From Mycobacterium sp. (lineage in GTDB: Bacteria > Actinomycetota > Actinomycetes > Mycobacteriales > Mycobacteriaceae), in contig JAFAID010000638.1 of the NCBI GenBank assembly GCA_019236925.1, positions 1 through 62,066 on the forward strand: 62,066 bases of DNA, given 5' to 3'. Shown here piece by piece: positions 16,005 to 27,284 of the stretch (position 1 is the first letter of the stretch; every line of letters starts with the position of its first letter). Below the pieces are notes generated by a model. The model saw only the letters and a list, made by a program, of their open reading frames with translations. It had not been told where the DNA came from and made no database searches. The position numbers and the translations under genes were made by a program.

Positions 16005-18523
16005 CCCAGGTGGCTGACACCGGAAAGAAGGTTTCCCAGCCGGAGCTGGTGACGTTGACCATCGACGGCACCGAAATCAGCGTTCCCAAAGGCACTTTGG
16101 TGATCCGGGCGGCCGAGTTGATGGGCGTTCAGATCCCGCGGTTCTGCGACCACCCACTGCTGGATCCGGTCGGGGCGTGCCGCCAATGCCTGGTCGAGAT
16201 CGAGGGCCAGCGCAAACCGATGGCGTCGTGCACCATCCCGGTGACCGACAACATGGTAGTGCACACCCAGTTCAGCTCCGAAGCAGCCGACAAGGCCCAG
16301 CACGGGGTGATGGAGCTGCTGCTGATCAACCACCCGCTGGACTGCCCGATGTGCGACAAGGGCGGTGAGTGCCCGCTGCAGAACCAGGCGATGTCCAACG
16401 GCCGCCCCGACTCTCGGTTCCACGACGTCAAACGCACGTTCACCAAACCGATCAACATCTCCTCGCAGGTACTGCTGGACCGCGAGCGCTGCATCCTGTG
16501 CGCGCGGTGCACCCGGTTCTCCGATCAGATCGCCGGTGACCCGTTCATCGAGATGTTGGAGCGTGGTGCGCTGCAGCAGGTCGGTATCTACGCCAATGAG
16601 CCGTTCGAGTCGTACTTTTCCGGCAATGCCGTGCAGATCTGCCCGGTCGGCGCACTGACCGGCTCCGCCTACCGGTTCCGGGCCCGCCCGTTCGATCTGG
16701 TCTCCAGCCCGAGCGTGTGTGAGCACTGCGCGTCGGGGTGCGCGCAGCGCACCGATCACCGCCGCGGCAAGGTGCTGCGCCGACTGGCCGGCGACGAGCC
16801 CGAGGTCAACGAGGAGTGGAACTGTGACAAAGGGCGGTGGGCATTCACCTACGCCACCAGGCCTGACCGGATCACCACTCCCCTGGTGCGCGACGGCGAC
16901 GGCGCGCTGGTACCCGCCTCGTGGCCGCACGCCGTGGCCGCCGCGGTCGACGGGCTCACCTCGGCGGCCGGCGGCGCCGGCGTGCTGCTCGGTGGCCGGC
17001 TGACCGTTGAGGATGCCTACGCCTATTCGAAGTTCGCCCGAATCGTGTTGGGCACCAACGACATCGACTTTCGTGCTCGTCCGCACTCCAGCGAGGAGAC
17101 GCAGTTTCTCGCGGCCCGGGTGGCTGGTCGGGCCGATTTCATGCCCGTCTCCTCCTCGGACCGCGATGCGGCCCGCATCGTCGGCGGGCGCACGATCAGC
17201 TACTCCGATCTGGAGTCGGCGCCGGTGGTGCTGCTCGTCGGCTTCGAGCCCGAAGAAGAGTCGCCGATCGTGTACTTGCGGCTGCGCAAAGCCGCCCGCA
17301 AGCGCGGACTGCCGGTGCACGCCATCGCCCCGTTCGCCAGCAATGGGTTGAAGAAGTTGTCCGGCAAGCTGATTCAGACCGTGCCCGGCGCGGAGCCCAC
17401 CACGCTGGACGGGGTGCGCAGCGGTGAACTCGCTGAGCTGCTTTCTAAGCCCGGCGCGATCATCATCGTCGGCGAACGGCTGGCCGGCGTGCCCGGCGGA
17501 TTGTCCGCCGCGGCCAGGCTTTCCGACACCGCCGGGGCGCGACTGGCCTGGGTGCCTCGCCGCGCCGGAGAGCGCGGAGCACTGGAGGCCGGTGCACTGC
17601 CGGGGCTGCTGCCCGGCGGCCGCCCGCTAGCTGACCAGACCGCTCGCGCGCAGGTGGCCGAGGGCTGGCATGTCGCCGAGTTGCCTTCTGCCAACGGCCG
17701 TGACACCGACGGAATCCTGGCCGCGGCCACCGACGGCACACTGGGCGCCCTGCTGGTCGGTGGCATCGAACCCGACGACTTCGCCGACCCCGCCGCGGTG
17801 CTGGCTGCCCTGGACGCCGCGGGCTTCGTGGTGAGCCTGGAGTTGCGGCAGAGCGCGGTGACCGAACGAGCCGACGTGGTTTTCCCGATCGCACCGGCGG
17901 CGGAGAAGTCGGGGACCTATGTCAACTGGGAGGGTCGACGCCGCAGCTTCTCGGCCGCCCTGCCCCCGGCCGCCACACCGGACCTGCGTGTGCTCGACAC
18001 GCTGGCCGACGAATTGGGCATAGATCTAGGGCTGCCCACGGTGGAAGCGGCGCTCGCCGAGCTGAGCGCGCTGGGCACCTGGGACGGCTCCCATGGCGCG
18101 GCACCGGACGTCGCCGCCGCCGGGGCGGCGAAACCCACTACCGGTGAAGCCGTGTTGGCCGGATGGCGGATGCTGCTCGACGAAGGGCGGCTGCAGGACG
18201 GCGAGCCGCACTTGGCCGGCACCGCGCGCACGCCGGTGGCTCGGCTTTCGGCCGGGACGGCGGACGCGATCGGCGCCGATGAGGGTGACCAGGTCACCGT
18301 CAGCACTGACCGCGGTGAGATCACGCTGCCGCTGACCATCACAGAGATGCCCGACCACGTGGTGTGGCTGCCACTGAACTCGCCAGGTTCGACGGTGCAC
18401 CGGACGTTGGGCGTGACACCCGGCGCAGTGGTGCGGATTCGCGCCGGTGACGATGCAGTGGGGGCACCCCCAGCCGCGCAGCGGCGAGGGGGACGAAGCG
18501 ATGCTGAGGAGCGGCGCAAATGA
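16001..18523 (+). CDS. nuoG: NADH-quinone oxidoreductase subunit G, C-terminus extended by a MIRU
   Basis: The 840-residue iron-sulfur subunit has an N-terminal [2Fe-2S] domain ([19 protein letters not shown]), the [19 protein letters not shown] cluster, [10 protein letters not shown] plus QICPVGAL, and [11 protein letters not shown] for the extra N7-type cluster, followed by a molybdopterin-like domain. The last 28 or so residues, from [20 protein letters not shown] onward, are the translation of a long-type MIRU fused in frame. M. tuberculosis NuoG is about 806 residues, close to this length without the added tail. Confidence 0.96.
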   Translation: MTQVADTGKKVSQPELVTLTIDGTEISVPKGTLVIRAAELMGVQIPRFCDHPLLDPVGACRQCLVEIEGQRKPMASCTIPVTDNMVVHTQFSSEAADKAQHGVMELLLINHPLDCPMCDKGGECPLQNQAMSNGRPDSRFHDVKRTFTKPINISSQVLLDRERCILCARCTRFSDQIAGDPFIEMLERGALQQVGIYANEPFESYFSGNAVQICPVGALTGSAYRFRARPFDLVSSPSVCEHCASGCAQRTDHRRGKVLRRLAGDEPEVNEEWNCDKGRWAFTYATRPDRITTPLVRDGDGALVPASWPHAVAAAVDGLTSAAGGAGVLLGGRLTVEDAYAYSKFARIVLGTNDIDFRARPHSSEETQFLAARVAGRADFMPVSSSDRDAARIVGGRTISYSDLESAPVVLLVGFEPEEESPIVYLRLRKAARKRGLPVHAIAPFASNGLKKLSGKLIQTVPGAEPTTLDGVRSGELAELLSKPGAIIIVGERLAGVPGGLSAAARLSDTAGARLAWVPRRAGERGALEAGALPGLLPGGRPLADQTARAQVAEGWHVAELPSANGRDTDGILAAATDGTLGALLVGGIEPDDFADPAAVLAALDAAGFVVSLELRQSAVTERADVVFPIAPAAEKSGTYVNWEGRRRSFSAALPPAATPDLRVLDTLADELGIDLGLPTVEAALAELSALGTWDGSHGAAPDVAAAGAAKPTTGEAVLAGWRMLLDEGRLQDGEPHLAGTARTPVARLSAGTADAIGADEGDQVTVSTDRGEITLPLTITEMPDHVVWLPLNSPGSTVHRTLGVTPGAVVRIRAGDDAVGAPPAAQRRGGRSDAEERRK
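18440..18522 (+). repeat. MIRU, long type, fused in frame to nuoG
   Basis: This copy lacks its own start codon and reads in frame from nuoG, so its product forms the C-terminus of NuoG. The 33-nt hairpin insert is at 18458-18490. GATGCTGAGGAGCGGCGC is a variant of the usual GATGAGGAGGAGCGGCGC. The terminal TGA (18521-18523) overlaps an ATG (18520) that opens a six-codon mini-ORF, whose own TGA overlaps the nuoH GTG. Confidence 0.82.
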
Positions 18524-18536
18524 GTGGGGTGCAATC

Positions 18537-19784
18537 GTGACCGGCTTCGGACATGACACCTGGTGGTTGATCCTGGCCAAGGGCCTCGCGGTATTCGTCT
18601 TCCTGCTGCTGACGGTGCTGGTCGCGATCCTCGCCGAGCGCAAGATCCTGGGGCGGATGCAGATGCGGTGGGGGCCCAACCGGGTGGGTCCACGGGGGTA
18701 TTTGCAGAGCCTGGCCGACGGCATCAAACTCGCGCTCAAGGAGCCCATCACCCCGTTCGGCGTCGAAAAGCCGATCTTCCTCATGGCCCCGGCCATCTCG
18801 ACGATTCCAGCGATCACGGCCTTCGCGTTCATCCCGTTCGGGCCGCAGGTCTCGATTTTCGGCCACTGGACCGCGCTGCAGATCACCGACCTTCCGGTCG
18901 CGGTGCTGTTCATCCTGGCGCTCTCGTCGATCGGCGTGTACGGCATCGTTTTGGCGGGTTGGGCGTCGGGCTCGACGTACCCCCTGCTGGGCGGTGTGCG
19001 CTCCACCGCACAGGTGATCTCCTACGAGGTCGCGATGGGGTTGTCGTTCGCGACGGTATTCCTTTACGCCGGAACGATGTCGACGTCGCAGATCGTCTCG
19101 GCCCAAGACCGGGTCTGGTTCGTCTTCCTGCTGCTGCCGTCGTTCGCGATCTACCTGGTGTCCATGGTCGGCGAGACCAACCGGGCGCCGTTCGACCTGC
19201 CCGAGGCCGAGGGTGAACTGGTCGCCGGGTTCCACACCGAGTACTCGTCGCTGAGCTTCGCGATGTTCTACCTGGCCGAGTACATCAACATGACCACGGT
19301 GTCGGCGCTGGCCGCGACGCTGTTCCTCGGCGGCTGGCATGCGCCGTGGCCGCTGAACATGTGGGCCGGCGCCAACAGCGGCTGGTGGCCGGTGCTGTGG
19401 TTCACCGCCAAGGTGTGGCTGTTCCTCTTCGTCTACATCTGGCTGCGCGCCTCGCTGCCGCGGCTGCGTTACGACCAGTTCATGGCGCTGGGCTGGAAGA
19501 TCCTCATTCCAGTGTCGCTGGGCTGGGCGCTGATCGCCGCGGTGATCCGCACGCTGCGCAACCAGGGTTATCCGCACTGGACGCCGGTACTGGTGATCTC
19601 CAGCCTCATCGTCACCGCTGCACTGCTGCTGATACTGCGAAAACCGTTCGGAGGCAAACCGACTCGCAAGAAAGCGGACCTGGAACCGGCCGCAGACGAG
19701 CGGCTTTCCAAGCCGGCGTTCCCGACGCCGCCACTGCCGGGCCAGGCGCTGGTACCAGCGACAAAGGAAGGTGCCAATGGCTAA
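18537..19784 (+). CDS. nuoH: NADH-quinone oxidoreductase subunit H
   Basis: The 415-residue membrane subunit contacts the peripheral arm and quinone. [20 protein letters not shown], the quinone-cavity loop [21 protein letters not shown] and [10 protein letters not shown] are conserved, with eight or so membrane helices. GTG 18537 is chosen because the conserved FGHDTWW follows directly and the codon overlaps the mini-ORF stop. ATG 18501 is in frame but would make the N-terminus from MIRU sequence. The end overlaps nuoI by 8 nt. Confidence 0.96.
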   Translation: MTGFGHDTWWLILAKGLAVFVFLLLTVLVAILAERKILGRMQMRWGPNRVGPRGYLQSLADGIKLALKEPITPFGVEKPIFLMAPAISTIPAITAFAFIPFGPQVSIFGHWTALQITDLPVAVLFILALSSIGVYGIVLAGWASGSTYPLLGGVRSTAQVISYEVAMGLSFATVFLYAGTMSTSQIVSAQDRVWFVFLLLPSFAIYLVSMVGETNRAPFDLPEAEGELVAGFHTEYSSLSFAMFYLAEYINMTTVSALAATLFLGGWHAPWPLNMWAGANSGWWPVLWFTAKVWLFLFVYIWLRASLPRLRYDQFMALGWKILIPVSLGWALIAAVIRTLRNQGYPHWTPVLVISSLIVTAALLLILRKPFGGKPTRKKADLEPAADERLSKPAFPTPPLPGQALVPATKEGANG

Positions 19785-20349
19785 GTTCCTCAGCTCCATC
19801 GCCGGATTCGGCGTGACGTTCGGGACGATGTTCAAACGGCCGGTCACCGAGGAGTATCCGGAAAAGCCGGGCCCGGTGGCGCCGCGTTATCACGGCCGCC
19901 ATCAGCTGAACCGCTACGCCGACGGCCTGGAGAAGTGCATCGGCTGCGAGCTGTGCGCGTGGTCATGCCCGGCGGACGCGATCTACGTCGAGGGCGCCGA
20001 CAATACCGACGAGGCAAGGTTCTCGCCGGGCGAACGCTACGGCCGCGTCTACCAGATCAACTATCTGCGCTGCATCGGCTGCGGACTGTGTGTGGAAGCC
20101 TGCCCGACCCGCGCGTTGACGATGACCAACCACTACGAGATGGCCGACGACAACCGCGCTGACCTCATCTACGAAAAGGACCAGCTACTGGCTCCGTTGC
20201 AGGAGGGTATGACCGCGGCACCGCACCCCAGGGCCGAAGGGGCCACCGACGCCGACTACTACCGCGGCAACGTGACGGCAGAAGGCTTGCGCGACAAGCA
20301 GAAGACGGCCACCGTGCTCGGAGAGCACAAATCGGACGAAGCCCGATGA
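19777..20349 (+). CDS. nuoI: NADH-quinone oxidoreductase subunit I
   Basis: The 190-residue ferredoxin-like subunit carries clusters N6a and N6b. Two CxxCxxCxxxCP motifs are visible, [16 protein letters not shown] and [19 protein letters not shown] 19777 is behind AAAGGAAGG and overlaps the end of nuoH by 8 nt. The C-terminal 50 residues form a hydrophilic tail, and the stop overlaps nuoJ by ATGA. Confidence 0.98.
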   Translation: MAKFLSSIAGFGVTFGTMFKRPVTEEYPEKPGPVAPRYHGRHQLNRYADGLEKCIGCELCAWSCPADAIYVEGADNTDEARFSPGERYGRVYQINYLRCIGCGLCVEACPTRALTMTNHYEMADDNRADLIYEKDQLLAPLQEGMTAAPHPRAEGATDADYYRGNVTAEGLRDKQKTATVLGEHKSDEAR

Positions 20350-21140
20350 CCACTTTGCTGGCCGCAGACGTGCTCGCCCGCACCTCCACCGGGGAGGCGG
20401 TCACGTTCTATCTGCTGGGCACGCTGGCGTTGATCGGTGCGGTGGGCGTGGTGTCGGCCGCCAACGCGGTCTACTCCGCGATGTTCCTGGCGATGACGAT
20501 GATCATCCTGGCGGTGTTCTACATGATCGAGGACGCGCTATTCCTCGGCGTGGTCCAGATCGTGGTCTACACCGGCGCGGTGATGATGTTGTTCCTGTTC
20601 GTGCTGATGCTGATCGGCGTGGACTCGGCGGAGTCCCTGGTCGAGACGCTGCGCGGACAACGGGTCGGCGCGGCGGTGGCGGGTGTGGGATTCGGCATCG
20701 TGCTCATCGCCGGCATCGGCAGCGTCACCACCGGCGGTTTCGCCGGATTGACACGAGCCAATTACGGCGGCAACGTCCAGGGTTTGGCGGCGCTGATCTT
20801 CTCCCGCTATCTGTGGGCGTTCGAGCTGACCAGCGCGCTGCTGATCACCGCGGCAATGGGCGCGATGCTTCTGGCGCACCGAGAGCGCTTCGAGCGCCGC
20901 AAGACCCAGCGAGAGCTGTCGATCGAACGGTTCGGTCCGGGTGGCCACCCGACCCCGTTGCCCGGTCCGGGTGTGTATGCCCGGCACAACGCGGTCGACA
21001 TGGCCGCGCTGCTTCCCGACGGCTCCTACTCCCGGTTGTCGGTACCCCAAGTCTTGGAACAGCGGACCGCCGACGATCTGGTAGTGCGCCCCCGCGGTGG
21101 CTCCAACGGCTCCGACGGTTCTGGGAACGGGGCGTCATGA
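20346..21140 (+). CDS. nuoJ: NADH-quinone oxidoreductase subunit J
   Basis: The 264-residue membrane subunit has five predicted helices in its first 175 residues, including the conserved [21 protein letters not shown] segment. A long hydrophilic C-terminal tail, as in other mycobacterial NuoJ proteins, follows [12 protein letters not shown]. It overlaps nuoI and nuoK by ATGA. Confidence 0.97.
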   Translation: MTTLLAADVLARTSTGEAVTFYLLGTLALIGAVGVVSAANAVYSAMFLAMTMIILAVFYMIEDALFLGVVQIVVYTGAVMMLFLFVLMLIGVDSAESLVETLRGQRVGAAVAGVGFGIVLIAGIGSVTTGGFAGLTRANYGGNVQGLAALIFSRYLWAFELTSALLITAAMGAMLLAHRERFERRKTQRELSIERFGPGGHPTPLPGPGVYARHNAVDMAALLPDGSYSRLSVPQVLEQRTADDLVVRPRGGSNGSDGSGNGAS

Positions 21141-21436
21141 ATCCGCAGAACTACCTCTACCTGTCGGTGCTGCTGTTCACCATCGGAGCGGCCGGTGTGC
21201 TGTTGCGCCGCAACGCCATCGTGATGTTCATGTGCGTCGAGCTGATGCTCAACGCGGTCAACCTGGCGTTCGTCACCTTCGCCCGGATGCATGGTCAACT
21301 CGACGGCCAGATGGTGGCGTTTTTCACCATGGTCGTCGCCGCCTGCGAGGTCGTCGTGGGCCTGGCGATCATCATGACGGTCTTCCGTGCCCGCAGGTCG
21401 GCCTCGGTCGACAACGCCAACCTGCTCAAGGGCTGA
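21137..21436 (+). CDS. nuoK: NADH-quinone oxidoreductase subunit K
   Basis: The 99-residue three-helix membrane subunit has the two conserved buried glutamates expected for proton transfer, in [15 protein letters not shown] and [15 protein letters not shown] 21137 overlaps the nuoJ stop; the gene ends 4 nt before nuoL. Confidence 0.98.
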   Translation: MNPQNYLYLSVLLFTIGAAGVLLRRNAIVMFMCVELMLNAVNLAFVTFARMHGQLDGQMVAFFTMVVAACEVVVGLAIIMTVFRARRSASVDNANLLKG

Positions 21437-21440
21437 AGCG

Positions 21441-23324
21441 ATGACACATCTCACCTGGCTGGTCGTTGCTCTCCCGGCGGCCGGCGCCGCGATCCTGCTG
21501 CTCGGCGGCAGACGTACCGACCCGTGGGGACACCTGCTCGGCTGCGCGACCGCGCTGGCATCGTTCGGAGTCGGTCTGACGCTGCTGACCGACCTGCTCG
21601 GCCGGCACGGCGACGCCCGGACCATCAGGCAGAACCTGTTCAGCTGGGTCTCGGTCGGCAATCTGCACGTCGACTTCGGTCTGCAGATCGACCAGCTGTC
21701 GATCTGCTTCGTGCTGCTGATCACCGGAGTGGGTTCGCTGATTCACATCTACTCGGTTGGCTACATGGCCGGAGACCCTGAGCGCCGCAGGTTTTTCGCC
21801 TTCCTCAACCTTTTCCTCGCGGCCATGCTGTTGCTGGTGGTGGCCGACAACTACCTGGTCCTGTACGCGGGCTGGGAAGGTGTGGGCCTGGCGTCCTACC
21901 TGCTGATCGGTTTCTGGTATTACAAGCCGACCGCGGCCACGGCGGCCAAGAAGGCGTTCGTGATGAACCGGGTCGGGGACGCCGGCCTGGCGCTGGCGAT
22001 GTTCGTGATCTTCGCCAACTTCGGCACGCTGTCGTTCGCCGGGGTGTTCGCGGCCGCGCCGGGTGCCAGCCGCGGCGCGCTGGCCGCCATGGGGCTGCTC
22101 ATGCTATTGGGTGCCTGCGCCAAATCCGCGCAGGTTCCGCTGCAGGCCTGGCTGGGTGACGCGATGGAGGGCCCGACCCCGGTGTCCGCGCTGATCCACG
22201 CCGCCACCATGGTGACCGCCGGTGTGTATCTGATCGTGCGATCCAACCCGCTGTACAACCTGGCGCCCGACGCCCAACTGGCCGTGGTCATCGTCGGCGC
22301 CGTCACACTGCTGTTCGGCGCGATCATCGGCTGCGCCAAGGACGACATCAAACGCGCGCTGGCAGCATCGACGATCAGCCAGATCGGCTACATGGTGCTG
22401 GCCGCCGGCCTGGGCCCGGCGGGCTACGCGTTCGCGATCATGCACCTGCTCACCCACGGATTCTTCAAAGCCGGCCTGTTCCTTGGCTCCGGTGCGGTCA
22501 TCCACGCGATGCACGACGAGCAGGACATGCGCCGCTACGGCGCGCTGCGTGCCGCGCTGCCGGTCACTTTCGCGACCTTCGGGCTGGGCTATCTGGCGAT
22601 CATCGGACTGCCGCCGTTCGCCGGCTACTTCTCCAAGGACGCCATCATCGAAGCCGCGCTGGGAGAAGGCGGCGTCCGCGGCTACCTGTTGGGCGGCGCC
22701 GCATTGCTGGGCGCCGGCATCACCGCGTTCTACATGACGCGGGTCATGCTGATGACGTTCTTCGGCGAAAAGCGTTGGGCCGCAGACGCACATCCGCACG
22801 AGGCGCCTGCGGTGATGACCTGGCCGATGATCCTGCTCGCCGTCGGCTCGGTGTTCTCCGGCGGCTTGCTCGCGGTCGGCGGCAGGCTGCGGCACTGGCT
22901 GGAACCGGTGACCGCCTTCGAGGAAAGCCCGCACGTGTGGCCGACGTGGGCGTTCACCATCGTCACCGTCGGCATCGTCCTGGTCGGAATCGGCGTGGCC
23001 GTCCTGCTCTACGGCCTGCGCAAGGTGCCCGACACCGCGCCCGCCGACGTTTCGGTGCTGACCGTGGCCGCGCGTCGAGATCTCTACGGCGACGCCTTCA
23101 ACGAGGAGGTGTTCATGCGACCGGGTGCGCAGCTGACCCACGCGCTGGTCGAATTCGACGACCAAGCCGTGGACGGCTCGGTCAACGCCTTTGCGGCACT
23201 GGTAAGCCGGACCTCGGACCGGCTGCGCGGACTGCAGACCGGGTTCGTCCGCAACTATGCGCTGTCGATGTTGGTGGGCGCGGCGCTGGTCGCCGCGGCG
23301 ATCCTGGCGGTGCGACTGTGGTGA
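21441..23324 (+). CDS. nuoL: NADH-quinone oxidoreductase subunit L
   Basis: The 627-residue antiporter-like subunit of the proton-pumping arm shows the key glutamate in [12 protein letters not shown], the lysine region after [29 protein letters not shown] and a long C-terminal helix region. ATG 21441 lies 4 nt after nuoK. The stop overlaps or abuts the GTG start of nuoM. Confidence 0.98.
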   Translation: MTHLTWLVVALPAAGAAILLLGGRRTDPWGHLLGCATALASFGVGLTLLTDLLGRHGDARTIRQNLFSWVSVGNLHVDFGLQIDQLSICFVLLITGVGSLIHIYSVGYMAGDPERRRFFAFLNLFLAAMLLLVVADNYLVLYAGWEGVGLASYLLIGFWYYKPTAATAAKKAFVMNRVGDAGLALAMFVIFANFGTLSFAGVFAAAPGASRGALAAMGLLMLLGACAKSAQVPLQAWLGDAMEGPTPVSALIHAATMVTAGVYLIVRSNPLYNLAPDAQLAVVIVGAVTLLFGAIIGCAKDDIKRALAASTISQIGYMVLAAGLGPAGYAFAIMHLLTHGFFKAGLFLGSGAVIHAMHDEQDMRRYGALRAALPVTFATFGLGYLAIIGLPPFAGYFSKDAIIEAALGEGGVRGYLLGGAALLGAGITAFYMTRVMLMTFFGEKRWAADAHPHEAPAVMTWPMILLAVGSVFSGGLLAVGGRLRHWLEPVTAFEESPHVWPTWAFTIVTVGIVLVGIGVAVLLYGLRKVPDTAPADVSVLTVAARRDLYGDAFNEEVFMRPGAQLTHALVEFDDQAVDGSVNAFAALVSRTSDRLRGLQTGFVRNYALSMLVGAALVAAAILAVRLW

Positions 23325-24898
23325 ACAGCTTCCCGTGGCTTTCGGTGCTGTGGCTGGTGCCGTTGGCCGGTGCCGTGCTCGTCATCTTGATGCCGCCGGA
23401 ATCGCGACAATTCGCCAAATGGCTCGGCTTGGCCGTCTCGGTGGCCACACTGGTGGTGTCGATCGTCATCGGCGTCGAGTTCAAGACCGGAGGCCAGACC
23501 TACCAGTTCGTCGAAACCCACCGCTGGATACCGGCATTCGGCGCCGGCTACACCCTCGGCGTCGACGGCATCGCGCTGGTGCTGGTGCTGTTGACCACGA
23601 TCCTGGTGCCGTTGCTGCTGGTGGCCGGCTGGAACGACGGTGGCGAGCGCTCCCGCGGCACCCAGGCGTACGTCGCCCTGACGCTGACCATCGAGTCGAT
23701 GGTGCTGATTTCGGTGGTCTCGCTGGACGTCCTGCTGTTCTACGTGTTCTTCGAGGCGATGCTCATTCCGATGTATTTCCTCATCGGTGGCTTCGGCGGC
23801 GGCGCCCACCGGTCCCGCGCAGCGGTGAAGTTCTTGTTGTACAACCTCTTCGGCGGCCTGATCATGCTGGCCGCAGTGATCGGGTTATACGTGGTGACCG
23901 TTGAGAATGGTTCGGGGACATTCGACTTCCGTCAGATCGTCGCAGCCGTGTCGTCGGGTTCGCTCGGCGCCTCTTCGGCGTTAGTCAAGGCGTTGTTCCT
24001 GGGATTCATGTTCGCGTTCGCGATCAAGGCGCCGCTGTGGCCGTTCCACCGGTGGCTGCCGGACGCCGTGGTGGAATCGACTCCCGCGACCGCGGTGCTG
24101 ATCACCGCGGTGATGGACAAGGTCGGCACGTTCGGCATGCTGCGCTACTGCCTGCAGTTGTTCCCTGACGCGTCAACGTATTTCCGCCCGCTGATCGTCG
24201 TCCTGGCGGTGATCGGCGTCATCTACGGCGCGATCGTGGCGATCGGCCAGACCGACATCATGCGGCTGATCGCCTACACATCGATCTCGCACTTCGGTTT
24301 CATCATCCTCGGCATCTTCGTGATGACCACCCAGGGCCAGAGCGGATCGACGCTGTACATGCTCAACCACGGCATATCCACCGCCGCGATGTTCCTGATC
24401 GCCGGATTCCTGATCTCGCGGCGCGGCACCCGGTCGATCGCCGCCTACGGCGGTGTTCAGAAGGTGGCCCCCGTGCTGGCCGGAACATTCCTGGTGGCAG
24501 GCCTGGCCACGCTGTCGCTGCCCGGGCTGGCGCCGTTCGTCAGCGAGTTCCTGGTACTGATCGGCGCATACACGCGTTACTGGCTGGCGGCGGCGTTCGG
24601 CATCACCGCGCTGGTGCTCTCGTCGCTCTACATTTTGTGGCTTTACCAACGGGTGATGACCGGTCCCGTCGCCGAGGGCAACGAACGGATCCGCGACCTG
24701 GTGCCGCGCGAAATCGTCGTCGTCGCACCACTTATCGCGTTACTCCTGGTGCTCGGGGTGTACCCGAAACCGGTGCTGGACATCATCAACCCCGCGGTGG
24801 GGAACACCATGGCCACCATCGGCCAATATGACCCGCCAACGATTGTGCGGCCAGGTGTCTCGCACGTACCGGGGACGGCGGAAGGACCGCACCGATGA
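23321..24898 (+). CDS. nuoM: NADH-quinone oxidoreductase subunit M
   Basis: The 525-residue second antiporter-like subunit contains [16 protein letters not shown] with the essential Glu, [20 protein letters not shown] and [11 protein letters not shown]. Two adjacent GTG codons (23318, 23321) could start it; the second overlaps the nuoL stop and gives the usual N-terminus [10 protein letters not shown]. The stop overlaps nuoN by ATGA. Confidence 0.97.
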   Translation: MNSFPWLSVLWLVPLAGAVLVILMPPESRQFAKWLGLAVSVATLVVSIVIGVEFKTGGQTYQFVETHRWIPAFGAGYTLGVDGIALVLVLLTTILVPLLLVAGWNDGGERSRGTQAYVALTLTIESMVLISVVSLDVLLFYVFFEAMLIPMYFLIGGFGGGAHRSRAAVKFLLYNLFGGLIMLAAVIGLYVVTVENGSGTFDFRQIVAAVSSGSLGASSALVKALFLGFMFAFAIKAPLWPFHRWLPDAVVESTPATAVLITAVMDKVGTFGMLRYCLQLFPDASTYFRPLIVVLAVIGVIYGAIVAIGQTDIMRLIAYTSISHFGFIILGIFVMTTQGQSGSTLYMLNHGISTAAMFLIAGFLISRRGTRSIAAYGGVQKVAPVLAGTFLVAGLATLSLPGLAPFVSEFLVLIGAYTRYWLAAAFGITALVLSSLYILWLYQRVMTGPVAEGNERIRDLVPREIVVVAPLIALLLVLGVYPKPVLDIINPAVGNTMATIGQYDPPTIVRPGVSHVPGTAEGPHR

Positions 24899-26499
24899 CG
24901 TCTACTCCTATGCCCACGCCCAGCGTCGAGTATGGGCTCCTGTCACCGATATTCATCGTCTTCGGTGTCGCCGTGGCCGGTGTACTGGTAGAGGCATTCC
25001 TGCCCCGACGAGCCCGCTACGGCACCCAGGTCATCCTCGCGATCGGCGGGCTGATCGCCGCGTTCGTCGCTGTCGTCATCGTCGGCAGGCAAATTCCGCC
25101 GGCCGGCCGCACCGCCGTGCTGCAGTCGCTGGCGATCGACGGCCCGACTCTGGTGCTGCAGGGCACGATCCTGCTGGTCGCGGTGCTGGCCGTGATCTTC
25201 ATCGCCGAACGCCGTGACGGCGCGAACGTCAGCACCGGCCCGGGCGCGGCGACGGCCACCACCCACATCCCTGCCGGGCTGGACTCCTTCACCCCGCAGG
25301 CCTCGGCGGTGCCCGACAGTGCGGCCGAGCATCAAGCGATCCGCGCCGGCGTGCGGCAGACCGAGCTCTTCCCGCTGGCCATGCTGGCCGTCGGCGGCAT
25401 GCTGGTGTTCCCGGCCGCCAACGACCTGCTGACGATGTTCATCGCGCTGGAAGTCTTGTCGTTGCCGTTATACCTGCTGTGCGGGCTGGGCCGTCATCGC
25501 CGCTTGCTGTCTCAAGAAGCAGCGGTCAAATACTTTCTGCTAGGCGCATTCTCGTCGGCGTTCTTCCTGTACGGCGTTGCGCTGCTCTACGGCGCGACGG
25601 GCACACTGTCACTGCCTGGCATCGCCGATGCGCTGTCGGGCAGCACCCACGATTCAATGGCGTTGATCGGCGTCGCCCTGTTGGCGGTCGGCCTGTTGTT
25701 CAAGGTCGGCGCGGTCCCGTTCCACTCCTGGATTCCCGACGTCTACCAGGGTGCGCCCACCCCGATCACCGGATTCATGGCCGCGGCCACCAAGGTCGCG
25801 GCGTTCGGCGCGCTGCTGCGGGTGGTGTACGTGGCACTGCCGCCGCTGCATGATGAGTGGCGGCCTGTCCTCTGGGCGATCTCGATCCTCACGATGGTGG
25901 TCGGCACCGTCACCGCGGTGAACCAGACCGACGTCAAGCGGATGCTGGCGTACTCGTCGATCGCACACGTCGGCTTCATCCTCACCGGTGTTATCGCAGC
26001 CAACCCGGCGGGTATTGCGGCGACGATGTTCTACCTGATCGCCTACAGCTTCAGCACGGTAGGCGCCTTCGCGGTCGTCGGCTTGGTCCGCGACTCTGAC
26101 GGCGACGAGGACGCCACTATCTCCCATTGGGCCGGGTTGGGCCAACGCTATCCCATTGTGAGCCTGCTCTTTTCGATGTTCTTGCTGGCGTTCGCCGGTA
26201 TCCCACTGACCAGCGGGTTTGTCAGCAAGTTCTCGGTGTTCCAGGCGGCGGCCAAAGGCGGTGCGGTGCCGCTTGTGATCATCGGTGTGATCGCCAGCGG
26301 GGTGGCGGCCTACTTCTACGTCCGAGTCATCGTGCAGATGTACTTCACCCAGCCGCACGGCGATCAGGTGCGGGTCGTGATGCCCAGCTTCTGGAGCAAA
26401 GTGGCGATCGCGGTGTGCGCGGTTGTCACCATCGGGCTGGGCGTCTTCCCGCAGCCACTGCTCGATCTTGTCAACCAGGCCGCGCAGTTCGTGAGATGA
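24895..26499 (+). CDS. nuoN: NADH-quinone oxidoreductase subunit N
   Basis: The 534-residue third antiporter-like subunit contains FIALEVLSLPLYLLCGL with the essential Glu, VGAVPFHSWIPDVYQGAPTP and MLAYSSIAHVGF. An unusually long hydrophilic loop lies between the first membrane helices (about residues 105-155, rich in Ala, Thr and Asp). The TGA at 26497-26499 overlaps the ATG of a crotonase gene, so nuoN is not the last gene of this operon. Confidence 0.97.
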   Translation: MTSTPMPTPSVEYGLLSPIFIVFGVAVAGVLVEAFLPRRARYGTQVILAIGGLIAAFVAVVIVGRQIPPAGRTAVLQSLAIDGPTLVLQGTILLVAVLAVIFIAERRDGANVSTGPGAATATTHIPAGLDSFTPQASAVPDSAAEHQAIRAGVRQTELFPLAMLAVGGMLVFPAANDLLTMFIALEVLSLPLYLLCGLGRHRRLLSQEAAVKYFLLGAFSSAFFLYGVALLYGATGTLSLPGIADALSGSTHDSMALIGVALLAVGLLFKVGAVPFHSWIPDVYQGAPTPITGFMAAATKVAAFGALLRVVYVALPPLHDEWRPVLWAISILTMVVGTVTAVNQTDVKRMLAYSSIAHVGFILTGVIAANPAGIAATMFYLIAYSFSTVGAFAVVGLVRDSDGDEDATISHWAGLGQRYPIVSLLFSMFLLAFAGIPLTSGFVSKFSVFQAAAKGGAVPLVIIGVIASGVAAYFYVRVIVQMYFTQPHGDQVRVVMPSFWSKVAIAVCAVVTIGLGVFPQPLLDLVNQAAQFVR

Positions 26500-27284
26500 C
26501 CGCATCGCTGGTTCTCAGCGACTTCTACGGCACTGCCGGCCCGGTGCGGGTGCTGACCATGAACCGCCCCGAGGCACGAAACGCCCTGAACACCAACCTG
26601 ATCGAAGCACTCTACGCAGCGCTGTGTGATGCCGATGCCGACCCGTCGGTGCGGGTGGTGGTGCTCACCGGCGTCGATCCCGCCTTCTGCGCCGGTGTCG
26701 ACCTCAAAGAGGCCCAGCAACTTGGGACGGTCTACTTCGACCAATTCAAAACCCGAAGCTGCATTCGTAAGACAGCCGACATGGCAACACCGATCATCGG
26801 CGCGATCAACGGCCCGGTGTTCACCGGCGGACTGGAGATGGCGCTGGGCTGTGACTTCCTCATCGCCTCGCAACGCGCCGTTTTCGCCGATACCCATGCC
26901 AGAGTCGGCATCCTGCCCGGCGGGGGCATGACGGCCCGGCTGCCGCAGGTTGTCGGCGGGGCCATGGCGAGGCGGCTGTCGATGACCGGCGAAGTCATCG
27001 ATGCCGCACGCGCCGAGCGGATCGGGTTGGTGACTGAAGTCGTCCCGCATGACCAGCTGCTGTCGCGGGCGGTTGAGCTGGCCAGCCAGATCGCCGAGGT
27101 GCCGGCGCCAATCATGGCCGGTCTCAAGCGGATCTACGTCACCGGCTCCGCACCGGTCACCAGTCCGGCGTTGGCCGCCGAACAGGACATCGCCGGCACC
27201 CAAGTGCTGGACCGCGACGGACTCGGAGCGCGTTTCGCCGAGATCACCGAACGCAACCGTCGCCAGATCCCCCCTCAGCCTTGA
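26496..27284 (+). CDS. Enoyl-CoA hydratase/isomerase family protein coupled to nuoN
   Basis: The 262-residue crotonase-fold protein starts in the ATGA overlap with nuoN. The oxyanion-hole motif FCAGVDLKEA and the Glu of GGLEMALGCD (position of rat Glu144) are present. The second catalytic glutamate (Glu164 position) is not: the motif reads DTHARVGILPGGG. One-glutamate crotonases are often isomerases or have other activities, so hydration is uncertain. A fatty-acid-type enzyme as the tail of the complex I operon is unusual. It converges with the gene relic at 27275. Confidence 0.85.
   Translation: MTASLVLSDFYGTAGPVRVLTMNRPEARNALNTNLIEALYAALCDADADPSVRVVVLTGVDPAFCAGVDLKEAQQLGTVYFDQFKTRSCIRKTADMATPIIGAINGPVFTGGLEMALGCDFLIASQRAVFADTHARVGILPGGGMTARLPQVVGGAMARRLSMTGEVIDAARAERIGLVTEVVPHDQLLSRAVELASQIAEVPAPIMAGLKRIYVTGSAPVTSPALAAEQDIAGTQVLDRDGLGARFAEITERNRRQIPPQP

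Noticed and set aside
15680..17320. Minus-strand frame of 546 codons opposite nuoF/nuoG
   Set aside because: The iron-sulfur motifs on the plus strand are unmistakable; the antisense frame has no domain.
18501..18536. ATG 18501 as nuoH start
   Set aside because: It would make 12 residues from MIRU sequence; GTG 18537 directly precedes the conserved FGHDTWW and overlaps a stop codon.
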